Below are positions 8,301-16,341 of a DNA stretch of 64,000 nucleotides, in pieces. The first letter of the stretch is position 1. Each line of letters opens with the position of its first letter. The position numbers were made by a program, and so were the translations under genes. Origin of the DNA: Actinomycetota bacterium (GTDB lineage Bacteria; Actinomycetota; Actinomycetes; Streptosporangiales; Streptosporangiaceae); assembly GCA_027314515.1 (NCBI GenBank), contig DAHVAR010000231.1:1-64000 (forward strand), in the 5' to 3' direction. Below the pieces are notes generated by a model that saw only the letters and a list, made by a program, of their open reading frames with translations, was not told the DNA's origin and did no database searches.

Positions 8301-9242
8301 TCACACCTTGTCGAAGTTGGGTTCGGCCATCGAGATGTCATAGCTCGATCCCCAGTACCACTGGGTCGCCTGGGAGCCGGGCACGATGTGCGGGGAGCCG
8401 GTCGGGTCGGCCACCCACCAGCGGATCCGGGACCTCATCCAGGACGGCAGCCCGGCCACGTCTGCCTGTATCTGCGGCCACTGCGAGAGCGAGGTGTAGA
8501 CGATCGCCACCTGGCCGGGGTGCGACCTGAGCCTGCTGGAGACCCAGCCGGGGACCTGCGAGGGCGACGCCGCGCCTGGCTCCACGTCGATGACCTGCGC
8601 CGCCGGGTCTGTGCCCAGCGTGTCGATCCACAGCACGTTCTTCCGCCCGGCCACCGCCGAGGCCGGGACCGGGCGCGCTCCGGTCGCGTAGGTAGCGACT
8701 TCCGCGCCAGCCGGGACAGCCTGCGGCGTCACCGAGTCGTAGAACATGTAGGGCCTGGCTGCCGTGGCCGGCCTGGCTGCCGTGGCTGGCCTGGCGGGTG
8801 CGGCTGACTTGCCGGGCGTCGCGGAGCTGCGGCCGGCCGGATGGCGCCCGGTGGATATGTTCGGTTTCGCCACGGCCGCTGGCGGCTTCTGCCCCGGCCT
8901 GCCGTGCTGCGCCGCTGGCGCCGTGGACTGCCGCAGGCCGAGCGCGCCGCCGGCATCGGCCGTGCCGTGGTTCTGGCGGGACGCTCCCGCCGCCGGGCTG
9001 GTTGCAGCGGCATAAGGCGCCGCGGCCGGCCGCGGCGCGAGGGCGGGGGAAATCGCGCCCAGCGAGACCCCGACCGAGATGCCCACGATGGCCACCGCGC
9101 CCGCGGCCGTGGCGGCAAGGACGCCGGGCGGCATCCGACCAGCGGGCGGCCGCCGGTGCGAATGGCGCTCGGCATGGCCCTGGGTGTAGTGGTGACCGGC
9201 CGCATGCCGGGGACGGTGCCGTGAGCTGCGACGAGAAGACAA
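8301..9242 (-). CDS. Secreted or anchored GH25/DUF1906-like protein (paralogue B)
   Basis: A 313-residue paralogue of the 6048-7046 product. A His/Arg-rich cytoplasmic N-terminus is followed by one hydrophobic segment (GVLAATAAGAVAIVGISVGV), so it may be membrane-anchored. A low-complexity Ala/Pro linker includes a duplicated ATAARP hexamer (18-bp DNA repeat near 8755-8790). The C-terminal domain starts MFYDSVTPQAVPAG and keeps VLWIDTLGTDP, DVEPGA and ATQWYWGSSYDIS. The 336-base upstream gap holds a CRP-like box and palindromes, suggesting environmental control. Confidence 0.75.
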   Translation of the reverse strand: MSSRRSSRHRPRHAAGHHYTQGHAERHSHRRPPAGRMPPGVLAATAAGAVAIVGISVGVSLGAISPALAPRPAAAPYAAATSPAAGASRQNHGTADAGGALGLRQSTAPAAQHGRPGQKPPAAVAKPNISTGRHPAGRSSATPGKSAAPARPATAARPATAARPYMFYDSVTPQAVPAGAEVATYATGARPVPASAVAGRKNVLWIDTLGTDPAAQVIDVEPGAASPSQVPGWVSSRLRSHPGQVAIVYTSLSQWPQIQADVAGLPSWMRSRIRWWVADPTGSPHIVPGSQATQWYWGSSYDISMAEPNFDKV

Positions 9243-9358
9243 GTCTGACCCTGGGTGGCGCGCAGGCTGCGCTCGGTGTAGCCCAGGTCACTTCCGGCGC
9301 GCCGCCAGTGCCGGCGGAACGGAAGAGCACGAGGATCTGACGCGGGTCAGGGCGACGC

Positions 9359-9373
9359 GTTACTTGGGGTAAC
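9359..9373. promoter_or_regulatory. GTTAC-N5-GTAAC palindrome
   Basis: GTTAC (9359-9363) and GTAAC (9369-9373) form a small dyad upstream of secreted protein B. Related half-sites occur before the GH76 gene (36484-36517). Binding protein unknown; could be chance. Confidence 0.3.
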
Positions 9374-9463
9374 CATCACACGTACACGCCTGGGTGTGCT
9401 TGTTGTGACACAAGTGAAGTACGAGAAACGGCCAGCCGGGCCGGAAACGCCCAAACCAGGTTC

Positions 9464-9479
9464 TATGATCTGCGTCACA
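9464..9479. promoter_or_regulatory. CRP/FNR-family-like box
   Basis: TATGA-TCTGCG-TCACA matches the TGTGA-N6-TCACA consensus of cAMP-receptor-type regulators at 9 of 10 positions. It lies about 220 bases upstream of the minus-strand secreted-protein gene and about 100 bases upstream of the small ORF at 9579. Confidence 0.5.
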
Positions 9480-9578
9480 TAGCGGCCAGGCCGACTGCTC
9501 CGGTACCTGACCGCAGTTTGAAGAGCACCCGCATGGGGATGCCCCTGCCATCGCCGGCTCAGCTCAGGGGGGATACCA

Positions 9579-9668
9579 GTGGGGAAACAAGCGCGCATCG
9601 GCCTGCTTCTGGCGGCGACCTGCTGCCTGCTGGCAGTGATGGTGGACTGGATCGTCGAGGATCTCTAA
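9579..9668 (+). CDS. Putative 29-residue single-pass membrane peptide
   Basis: GTG start with a GGGGGGA site five bases upstream; ends TAA at 9666-9668. The peptide has a short basic start (GKQAR), a hydrophobic run (IGLLLAATCCLLAVMV) and an acidic C-terminus DWIVEDL, giving one transmembrane helix. The good ribosome site and composition argue for expression, but there is no homology evidence. Downstream is the membrane protein at 9763. Confidence 0.45.
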   Translation: MGKQARIGLLLAATCCLLAVMVDWIVEDL

Positions 9669-9762
9669 GCGCCTAGCGCAAGCTGGCGCAGATACGGATA
9701 ATCGTCATGGCGCACTGCGGCCACCCGTGCGTATCCGGCGGGTGGCCGGGTAGGCTTTGCCG

Positions 9763-10404
9763 ATGGCCGACCACCATCTGGAGATGCCGCGGCCAGCCCA
9801 GTTGCTTCGCACCACGGGCTGGAGCCTGACCGAGTCCGTCGGCTTGCCCGTCCTGGCCCTGGCCCTTGGCGCCTGGTTGTGGGGTCGCGACGCCGGGCTG
9901 CTGGCCGGCCTGGCGGTTGTCTGGATCACGGCGGTTATCCGCAAGATCCACAGCGGTTCGGTGCCGAGCCTGGTGATAATCTCGGCGATCCTGCTCACCA
10001 TCCAGACCGCGGTGGCGGTCGGCACCGGCCAGCTATGGATCTTCCTGCTGCATTTCCCGGCCGGTAATCTCTGCCTGGCCATCCTGTTCGCCCGGACGGC
10101 AAGTGGCCCTAACCCTCTCATCGCCCGGCTAGCCGCCGAGGTAGTGGCCCTCAGGCAGCCGACCACCCCTAGCCCCGGGCTGCACCGTTTCTTCCAGCGC
10201 GCGACGTGGCTATGGGCAGCCATCTTCCTGCTGCTCGCGCTCTGCCTCGCCGTCTTGCTCGCCACCCAGCCGACCGCGAGCTTCCTGCTGTTCTCCACCA
10301 TCGCCACGGTCGGGCTCATCGCGGCGGGTGCCGGGGCGTCGGCGCTGTGGCTGCGGGTCGTGCTGCGCAGGCACGGCCTGGGCTTCCGGTTCGTCCCCGC
10401 CTGA
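9763..10404 (+). CDS. Integral membrane protein, VC0807/DUF3159-like
   Basis: About 213 residues with five or six hydrophobic segments. The N-terminal part (SVGLPVLALALGAWLWGRDAGLLAGLAVVW followed by a short basic turn and another pair of helices) resembles the VC0807/DUF3159-type intracellular-septation-like membrane proteins. Start ATG 9763 is preferred to the TTG two codons earlier. Function unknown. A terminator-like hairpin follows the stop, so it seems monocistronic. Confidence 0.6.
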   Translation: MADHHLEMPRPAQLLRTTGWSLTESVGLPVLALALGAWLWGRDAGLLAGLAVVWITAVIRKIHSGSVPSLVIISAILLTIQTAVAVGTGQLWIFLLHFPAGNLCLAILFARTASGPNPLIARLAAEVVALRQPTTPSPGLHRFFQRATWLWAAIFLLLALCLAVLLATQPTASFLLFSTIATVGLIAAGAGASALWLRVVLRRHGLGFRFVPA

Positions 10405-10419
10405 GCCCTGCGGCAGCCG

Positions 10420-10452
10420 CCTGCGCCCGGCTGAGAACAGCCCGAGCGCAGG
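10420..10452 (+). terminator. GC-rich hairpin after the membrane protein gene
   Basis: Arms 10420-10433 (CCTGCGCCCGGCTG) and 10438-10452 pair along about 13 positions with one bulge and one mismatch around a 4-base loop, 16 bases after the stop. Confidence 0.55.
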
Positions 10453-10697
10453 GGCCGGGGCCAACGAGACGGGCCAGGCAGGAGTCACCTGACCGCGCGG
10501 GGGCATATCTGAGGCAGGTCGCTCGCGCCGCCGGCCACGGCAGGCTTAACCGGCCGGTGCGCGTGCTTACGGCGACTGCCTTGATTGCGGAGCAGCAGCC
10601 CGCGATCTGAGAGCTCCGCTCCGCCCGTCCTCACGAGGGTCCGCGCCTGCACTCCGGCAGAACCCGACGACGCGAGCGGTTCCGGGAGGTGACGCGG

Positions 10698-11909
10698 TTG
10701 CCGGAGGCAGTGGTGCTATCCGGTTCGCTTGGTCTCGGACACGAGATGATGACGCGAAGCTGCACCAGCCTGCTAGAGCGGTCTGGATGGCACACTCGCA
10801 GCCTTGACAGCATGGCGCTGCTCGGTCCGCGAGCCGGCCTGGTCGCCGAGCGGCTGTTCGGGGGGCTTGTCTCAGTTCCGGGTATCTACGACGGGCTGCA
10901 CTTCGCGCACCTTCGCACCGGCAGCACCCTGGCCGGCCTGATGGCCGGGCAAGCGGTCGCCAGGCTTGCTCCAGCGCTGGCAGCGGACCTGGACCGGCGG
11001 CCCGCCGACCTCATCCTCAGCGTATTCGCGACCGGAGCGGCAGCCGCGGCGAAACTCAAGCCCGGCGCACCGCACCGGCGGACCGTAGTGCTGTGCACCG
11101 ACGTGACGCTGCACCGGATCTGGGTCTGCGAAGGCACCGACCTGTTCCTGGTCACCTCGCCCGCAGCAGCGGCGTCGGTCCGCCGGTTTCTGCCCCGCGC
11201 GGTGGTATCGGTCGTGCCGCCGCCTGTCCGTCCCGCCTTCTACGCCGCCCCCGCGCAGCGCGAAGCCAGGCAGGCATTCGGGATTCCGCTCGGCGAGCCG
11301 TGCCTGCTGGTGATCGACAGCGGCTGGGGATTCGGCCCGCTCGTCCAGAGCGTGGCCGCGCTGGCACAGGCTGGCGTGCACGTGCTGGCCGTCGCCGGCC
11401 GCCGGCGTGCGATCGAGCGGCGACTGCGGGCACTGGCCCGCACGGTGCCGCGGGTAAGGCCGTTCGGATTCACCGACCGGGTGCCCGAGCTGATGGCGGC
11501 CGCGGACGTCGTGCTGACCCTGCCGGGCGCGACGACCTGCAGTGAGGCTCGCGTCGTCGGACGGCGCCTGCTGCTGCTGGATGTCATGCCGGGGCACGGA
11601 CGGGACAACCTGCAGCACGAACTGGAAATGGGGGCCGCCGACGTCTGCGGTCCGGCTGCTGCCGGGGTCACCGCGAGCGCGCTGGCGGTGCTGGATAAGA
11701 CGGCCGGGCTGCCGCCGCCATCCGGCTTGGCGCCGCCCTGGGAGCCCGCGTACCTGGCCGCCTTCCGCCAGATCGGCCTCGACCTGCCGGAAACGCCGGC
11801 CGCGGGCCGAGATCCGGGCAGCAGGGTCCCGGTTGGCGCGCGCTCTGCCGGGCAGTACGGAGGGCACGACCCGGAAGGCTCGCCCGGTCCTTACCACCCC
11901 GGCGGATGA
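10698..11909 (+). CDS. GT28 / MGDG-synthase-like glycosyltransferase in hopanoid operon
   Basis: About 403 residues. The N-terminal LSGSLGLGHEMM replaces the GxGH loop of MGDG-synthase/MurG-type transferases; TDVTLHRIWV is the acceptor-domain motif; the C-terminal LPGATTCSEARVVG and DVMPGHGRDN match the UDP-sugar donor-binding motifs of the GT28 C-terminal domain. TTG 10698 is chosen over GTG 10689 because GGGAGG (10684-10689) overlaps the GTG but lies eight bases before the TTG. It is the first gene of a tight operon with hpnJ and hpnR, so its acceptor may be a hopanoid polyol or another lipid; that role is inference. The C-terminal 50 residues are low complexity. Confidence 0.75.
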   Translation: MPEAVVLSGSLGLGHEMMTRSCTSLLERSGWHTRSLDSMALLGPRAGLVAERLFGGLVSVPGIYDGLHFAHLRTGSTLAGLMAGQAVARLAPALAADLDRRPADLILSVFATGAAAAAKLKPGAPHRRTVVLCTDVTLHRIWVCEGTDLFLVTSPAAAASVRRFLPRAVVSVVPPPVRPAFYAAPAQREARQAFGIPLGEPCLLVIDSGWGFGPLVQSVAALAQAGVHVLAVAGRRRAIERRLRALARTVPRVRPFGFTDRVPELMAAADVVLTLPGATTCSEARVVGRRLLLLDVMPGHGRDNLQHELEMGAADVCGPAAAGVTASALAVLDKTAGLPPPSGLAPPWEPAYLAAFRQIGLDLPETPAAGRDPGSRVPVGARSAGQYGGHDPEGSPGPYHPGG

Positions 11910-11926
11910 CAGGAGGCACGTCCGGT

Positions 11927-13540
11927 ATGCGCACTCTCTTCCTGAATCCTCCGTCCTACGAGGGCTTCGACGGCGGTGCTGGCGCTCGCTACCAGGCGAA
12001 GCGCGAGATTCGCTCCTTCTGGTACCCGACCTGGCTGGCCCAGCCGGCCGCGATCGTGCCGGACAGCCGGCTGGTCGACGCTCCCCCGGCCGGCCTCGCC
12101 CTCGCCGACGTCGCTCCGCTGGGCCGCCAGCACGACCTCGCTGTCCTGCACACCAGCTCGCCCACCTTCGCCGGTGACGTCAAGGTGGCCGAAGCCCTCA
12201 AGGCGGCCAACCCGTCGCTGCTGGTCGGGTTTGTCGGGCCCAAGGTCGCCGTCGAACCAGAGGCATCGTTGCGGGCATCGCCGGTCATCGACTTCGTGGC
12301 CAGGGAAGAGTTTGACTTCACGATCGGCGAGGTAGCGCGGGAGCGTCCGCTGGCCTGCATCGATGGCATCAGCTACCGCGCGAAGAGCGGCCAGGTAGTG
12401 CACAACGCCGCCCGCCCGATGCTGACCGACATGGACAGCCTGCCATTCGTGGTGCCGGTGTATAAGCGGGACCTGCGCGTAGAGGACTACTTCATCGGCT
12501 ACCTGCGCCACCCCTACCTGTCCATGTACACCGGCCGGGGATGCCGGTCCAGATGCACGTTCTGCCTCTGGCCGCAGACCGTCGGCGGTCACCATTACCG
12601 GACCCGGAGCGTCGCCAGCGTGCTCGCCGAGGCTGAGCTCGCGTTTCAGGTGTTTCCGCAGCTCAAGGAGCTGTTCTTCGACGACGACACGTTCACCGAC
12701 GACCGCCCGCGCGCGGAGGCCACCGCCCGCGGCCTGGCCCGCCTGGGCATCACCTGGTCGTGCAACGCCAAGGCCAACGTGCCCAGGCAGACCCTTCAGG
12801 TGCTGGCAGACAGCGGTCTGCGCCTGCTGCTGGTCGGCTACGAGTCCGGCAACCAGCAGGTGCTGAACAACGTGAAGAAGGGCCTGCGGGTCGACCGAGC
12901 GCGGCAGTTCGCCAGCGATTGCCGCGAGCTGGGCATCACCGTGCACGGCACCTTCATCCTCGGCCTGCCCGGCGAGACGCAGGAGACTATTCAGGAGACA
13001 ATCCGCTTCGCCCGCGAAGTCAATCCGCACACGATCCAGGTGTCGGTCGCCGCCCCCTACCCCGGCACCGAGTTGTACCGGCGCGCGATGGAGAACGGCT
13101 GGCTGCCGCAGGACGATGGCGGCGCGCTGGTCAGCGAGGCGGGCACTCAGCTGGCGGCACTTTCATACCCGCATCTCGGGCGTACCGAGATCCTCAACTC
13201 GGTCGACGATTTCTACAAGCGCTTCTATTTCCGCGCCGGGAAGCTCGCCGAGATGTCGGCCGAGATGCTCCGTCAGCCCAGCACCGCTGGCCGCAGGCTC
13301 CGGGAGGGCGCAGAGTTCGTTCGCTTCCTGGGCCGGCGCGACCGCGCGCCCGCACCGCAGTTACCGGCAGCCGACGTGGTGGCCGCCGCTCCGGCCGGAG
13401 GCGGCCAGCAGAAGGGGAGCGTAGTTAATGCGCGTACTGCTCGTGCACCCAAGCGCGCTGATGTACTCCGAGATCTTCCTGCGGCTCGAGCCGCTTGGCC
13501 TGGAGCGGGTGGCGTCGGCGCTGCTGGCCGACGGCCATGA
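11927..13540 (+). CDS. hpnJ: Hopanoid-associated B12-binding radical SAM protein HpnJ
   Basis: The N-terminus LFLNPPSYEGFDGGAG, the segment EIRSFWYPTWLAQPA and SRLVDAPP are diagnostic of HpnJ. A cobalamin-binding-type domain (residues 1-150) is followed by the radical SAM domain with the cluster motif CRSRCTFC near residue 208. HpnJ has been genetically linked to formation of the cyclitol-ether head group of bacteriohopanepolyols. ATG 11927 is chosen because AGGAGG lies ten bases upstream; an ATG at 11906 overlapping the previous stop is the alternative. The frame runs 113 bases into hpnR, giving a C-terminal tail not typical of the roughly 475-residue family. Confidence 0.9.
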   Translation: MRTLFLNPPSYEGFDGGAGARYQAKREIRSFWYPTWLAQPAAIVPDSRLVDAPPAGLALADVAPLGRQHDLAVLHTSSPTFAGDVKVAEALKAANPSLLVGFVGPKVAVEPEASLRASPVIDFVAREEFDFTIGEVARERPLACIDGISYRAKSGQVVHNAARPMLTDMDSLPFVVPVYKRDLRVEDYFIGYLRHPYLSMYTGRGCRSRCTFCLWPQTVGGHHYRTRSVASVLAEAELAFQVFPQLKELFFDDDTFTDDRPRAEATARGLARLGITWSCNAKANVPRQTLQVLADSGLRLLLVGYESGNQQVLNNVKKGLRVDRARQFASDCRELGITVHGTFILGLPGETQETIQETIRFAREVNPHTIQVSVAAPYPGTELYRRAMENGWLPQDDGGALVSEAGTQLAALSYPHLGRTEILNSVDDFYKRFYFRAGKLAEMSAEMLRQPSTAGRRLREGAEFVRFLGRRDRAPAPQLPAADVVAAAPAGGGQQKGSVVNARTARAPKRADVLRDLPAARAAWPGAGGVGAAGRRP

Positions 13541-14909
13541 GGTCCGGCTGGTCGACTTGCAGGTCTACCGCCAGGCAGAACTGCGGCGACAGGTCGCCGA
13601 GTTCCGGCCTGACGCCGTCGGCGTCAGCCTGAACTACCTGGCCAATGTGCCCGAGGTCGTAGACCTGGCAAAGTGGATCAAATTTGCCCTGCCGGACTGC
13701 TTCGTCTTCGCCGGCGGGCACAGCGTGTCGTTCGTGGCCGAGCAAGTACTCGGCCACGCGGGCGGTGCCATCGACGTCGTGCTGAAGGGGGAAGGCGAGA
13801 CGGGCGCACCGGCTCTTCTCGCCGCACTGCCGGACCGGGCGCTGACGGAGGTACCGGGCGCCGTCACCGCGGACGGACCCGGTCGGCCGCCGAAGATGCT
13901 GCACAGCCTTGACGAGCAACTGCCGGCTCGGCATCTCGGCGGTCGGCGCCGCAAGTACTTCATCGGCGTGATGGACCCGGCTGCGTCGATCGAGTTCACC
14001 CGCGGGTGCCCCTGGGACTGCTCGTTCTGCAGCGCATGGACCTTCTACGGGCGCAGTTACCGCCGCCTGTCGCCGGAGGCCGCGGTCGAGGACCTCAGCC
14101 GCATTCAGGAGCCAGGCGTCTTCATCGTCGATGACGTCGCGTTCATCAAGGCAGAGCAGGGCGACGAAATCGCGCGGCAGCTCGAGCGCCGCCGGATTCG
14201 CAAGCAGTACTACCTGGAAACCCGATGCGACGTGCTGCTCCGCAACGAGGAAGTATTCCGCCGCTGGAAGCGCCTCGGGCTGAACTACATGTTCCTCGGC
14301 CTCGAGGCGCTCGACGAGGAGGGCCTCACCGCCTTCCGCAAGCGGACCACACCACAGGTGAACAACAAGGCGCTTGAGGTCGCGCGGTCCATCGGGCTGT
14401 CGGTCGCCATCAACATCATCGCCGATCCGGACTGGGACCAGGCACACTTCGCCTACGTGCGGGAATGGGCCATGAGCGTGCCGGAAATCGTCAACATCAC
14501 GGTCCAGACGCCGTATCCGGGCACCGAGACGTGGCTGACCGAGTCGCGGCGGCTGACCACTCTCGACTACCGCCTGTTCGACGTGCAGCATGCCGTGCTC
14601 CCGACCCGGCTGCCGCTGCACCGCTTCTACACCGAGCTGGTCACGACCCAGGCTGTGCTGGCGCGCAAGCACCTCGGGGCAGCGGCACTCGCCAAGACCG
14701 CTGGCATCGTCGCGCGCCAGCTAGTCCGCGGGCAGGCCAACTTCGCCAGGATGATCTGGAAGTTCGACAAGGTCTACAACGCCGACCGGCAGTATTCCGA
14801 GCACCTGGCGCCGGTCGAATACCAGCTGCCGCCGCCAGCGGAGCATCCGGTGTCGATGCCCGGCCGGACGCAGCTGTATGTCCACCTTCCGCTGTCACGG
14901 AGGTCATGA
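13428..14909 (+). CDS. hpnR: Hopanoid C-3 methylase HpnR
   Basis: A 493-residue B12-binding radical SAM methylase. VHPSALMYSEIFLRLEPLG at the N-terminus and SLNYLANVPEVVDLA are characteristic of HpnR; the cluster motif is CPWDCSFC near residue 193. HpnR methylates C-3 of the hopanoid A-ring. ATG 13428 has AAGGGGAG about seven bases upstream. It overlaps the 3' end of hpnJ by 113 bases in another frame. The stop nearly abuts the SDR gene. No squalene-hopene cyclase lies in this window, so the core hopanoid genes must be elsewhere. Confidence 0.93.
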   Translation: MRVLLVHPSALMYSEIFLRLEPLGLERVASALLADGHEVRLVDLQVYRQAELRRQVAEFRPDAVGVSLNYLANVPEVVDLAKWIKFALPDCFVFAGGHSVSFVAEQVLGHAGGAIDVVLKGEGETGAPALLAALPDRALTEVPGAVTADGPGRPPKMLHSLDEQLPARHLGGRRRKYFIGVMDPAASIEFTRGCPWDCSFCSAWTFYGRSYRRLSPEAAVEDLSRIQEPGVFIVDDVAFIKAEQGDEIARQLERRRIRKQYYLETRCDVLLRNEEVFRRWKRLGLNYMFLGLEALDEEGLTAFRKRTTPQVNNKALEVARSIGLSVAINIIADPDWDQAHFAYVREWAMSVPEIVNITVQTPYPGTETWLTESRRLTTLDYRLFDVQHAVLPTRLPLHRFYTELVTTQAVLARKHLGAAALAKTAGIVARQLVRGQANFARMIWKFDKVYNADRQYSEHLAPVEYQLPPPAEHPVSMPGRTQLYVHLPLSRRS

Positions 14910-14911
14910 CC

Positions 14912-15670
14912 ATGGGAGCTCGAGACCTGGCCGGACTTCGGGCGACTATTACCGGCGGCTCAAGCGGCATCGGTGCCGCCACCGCCCGGGCGTTCGCGGC
15001 CCGCGGCGCCAGGCTGGCGATCGCGGGCCGGAACATCACCGCGCTCAGGAAAGTCGCCGCGGCCACGAGCGCGGTGTGCTTGCCGGGCGACCTCGCCGAG
15101 CCGGGATGCCCCCGCCGGACCATCGACGCGGCCGTCGGTGCCCTTGGCGGACTCGACATCCTGATATCCAACGCCGGCATAGGCTGGGCCGGCCGGTTCG
15201 CCGACATGGCCGAGGCCGACATTGACTCGCTGCTCGACATCAACCTGCGGGCGGCGGCGCAGCTGGCCTGCGCGGCGATACCGCACCTGCAACGGGCAAG
15301 CGGCCGCCTGGTCTTCGTCGGGTCGGTCGCCGGGCTGGTCGGCGTGCCGGGCGAGGCCTGGTACTCGGCCACGAAGGCGGGCCTCGGCTGCCTGGCGGAC
15401 GCGCTGCGCGCCGAGCTCAAGCCGACCGGGGTCGGGGTGACCCTCGTCAGCCCCGGCGTCGTCGACACCCCTTACTTCGAGCGGCGCAACGAGCCGTACC
15501 AGCGACGGCACCCGAAGCTCATGAGCGCGCAGGCCGCCGCGGACGCCATCGCCGACGCGGTCTGCCACGGTCGCGACGACGTGGTCGTGCCGCCGTGGCT
15601 GACCTTCCCGGCGCGGGTCAAAGCCAGCTTCCCGCGCCTGTACCGGCTGCTGGCCGCCCGCCTCGCCTGA
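14912..15670 (+). CDS. SDR family oxidoreductase in hopanoid operon
   Basis: A 252-residue classical SDR. TGGSSGIG (near residue 13), ISNAGIG, a Ser in VGSVAG and the YSATK active site are intact; the C-terminus SFPRLYRLLAARL is amphipathic and may touch the membrane. GGAGG at 14899-14903 suits ATG 14912 (eight bases) better than the overlapping ATG 14906. It is the fourth gene of the hopanoid operon, so it may oxidise or reduce a hydroxyl on the hopanoid side chain or its sugar; this is inferred from position only. Confidence 0.85.
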   Translation: MGARDLAGLRATITGGSSGIGAATARAFAARGARLAIAGRNITALRKVAAATSAVCLPGDLAEPGCPRRTIDAAVGALGGLDILISNAGIGWAGRFADMAEADIDSLLDINLRAAAQLACAAIPHLQRASGRLVFVGSVAGLVGVPGEAWYSATKAGLGCLADALRAELKPTGVGVTLVSPGVVDTPYFERRNEPYQRRHPKLMSAQAAADAIADAVCHGRDDVVVPPWLTFPARVKASFPRLYRLLAARLA

Positions 15671-15695
15671 CCCGACGGCCAGCGCCAGCTGGCAC

Positions 15696-15720
15696 GTTTC
15701 CGGGGCCTGTCAGCGGGGAT
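15696..15720 (+). promoter_or_regulatory. Candidate sigmaB-type promoter
   Basis: GTTT (15696-15699), 15-base spacer, GGGGAT (15715-15720), one mismatch from the GGGTAT/GGGTAC minus-10 of actinomycete sigmaB-family promoters. 70 bases upstream of the DUF2795-like gene. Confidence 0.4.
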
Positions 15721-15789
15721 GAGGGGTTGGCTAGCCGCCACGCCGGCCCGGACCGCCGTCCGGGTAGTCCAGGTAAGCGAGGTATGCCG

Positions 15790-16341
15790 ATGAGCGAAGA
15801 GGTCAGCGCTAAGCACGGCCGAGTGGAGGACGAGGCGATCAAGCGCCAGGACCGCAGCGACCTGCAGGCCCGCAGCGAGGAATGGCCTGACCCCGACTCG
15901 GCAGACGCGGACGCCGGCGCGGTCTGGGCCCCAGAGGGCAGGTTCACCGGCGCTCGGCCGCTGGATGGCTGGCAGGCTATCGAGTTGCGCAGCGACCTGG
16001 CCCGAAGGCTGAACCGGACCGCCTTCCCGGCCACGCGCTCGCACCTCCTCGCTGTCCTGGAGGCACAGCAGGCCGGACAGCGGCTGGTTGACCTGGTGTC
16101 CTCGCTACCCGACGGGGCGATGTTCGGCAACCTGGGCGAACTGCTTCGCGGACTCGGCCTCCCGGTCGAGGAACGCCAGGGCGGGTTAGCAGCTCAGGCC
16201 CGGACCCGACAGCATGACAAGCACGACGCCAGCGCGGGTAAGCTTCGTCGCTGGTTATGGACTGGAGCAACGAGGTCGAGAGTCGCGACCCGCAGTCGCT
16301 GGCCGGGCCCCGCCCCCGGAGTCGTTCTCGCGCAATCCTGA
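15790..16341 (+). CDS. DUF2795-like small charged protein
   Basis: About 183 residues. A hydrophilic N-terminus rich in Glu/Asp/Arg (EVSAKHGRVEDEAIKRQDRS) is followed near residue 75 by LARRLNRTAFPATRSHLLAVLEAQ and LVSSLPDGAMFGNLGELLRGLG, the pattern of DUF2795 (FPAxRxxLLxxA...LPDxxY). ATG 15790 is chosen since GAGG lies seven bases upstream. Proteins of this type are often stress-induced in actinomycetes; function unknown. The basic C-terminal tail overlaps the start of the next ORF by 85 bases, so one of the two boundaries may be wrong. Confidence 0.6.
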   Translation: MSEEVSAKHGRVEDEAIKRQDRSDLQARSEEWPDPDSADADAGAVWAPEGRFTGARPLDGWQAIELRSDLARRLNRTAFPATRSHLLAVLEAQQAGQRLVDLVSSLPDGAMFGNLGELLRGLGLPVEERQGGLAAQARTRQHDKHDASAGKLRRWLWTGATRSRVATRSRWPGPAPGVVLAQS

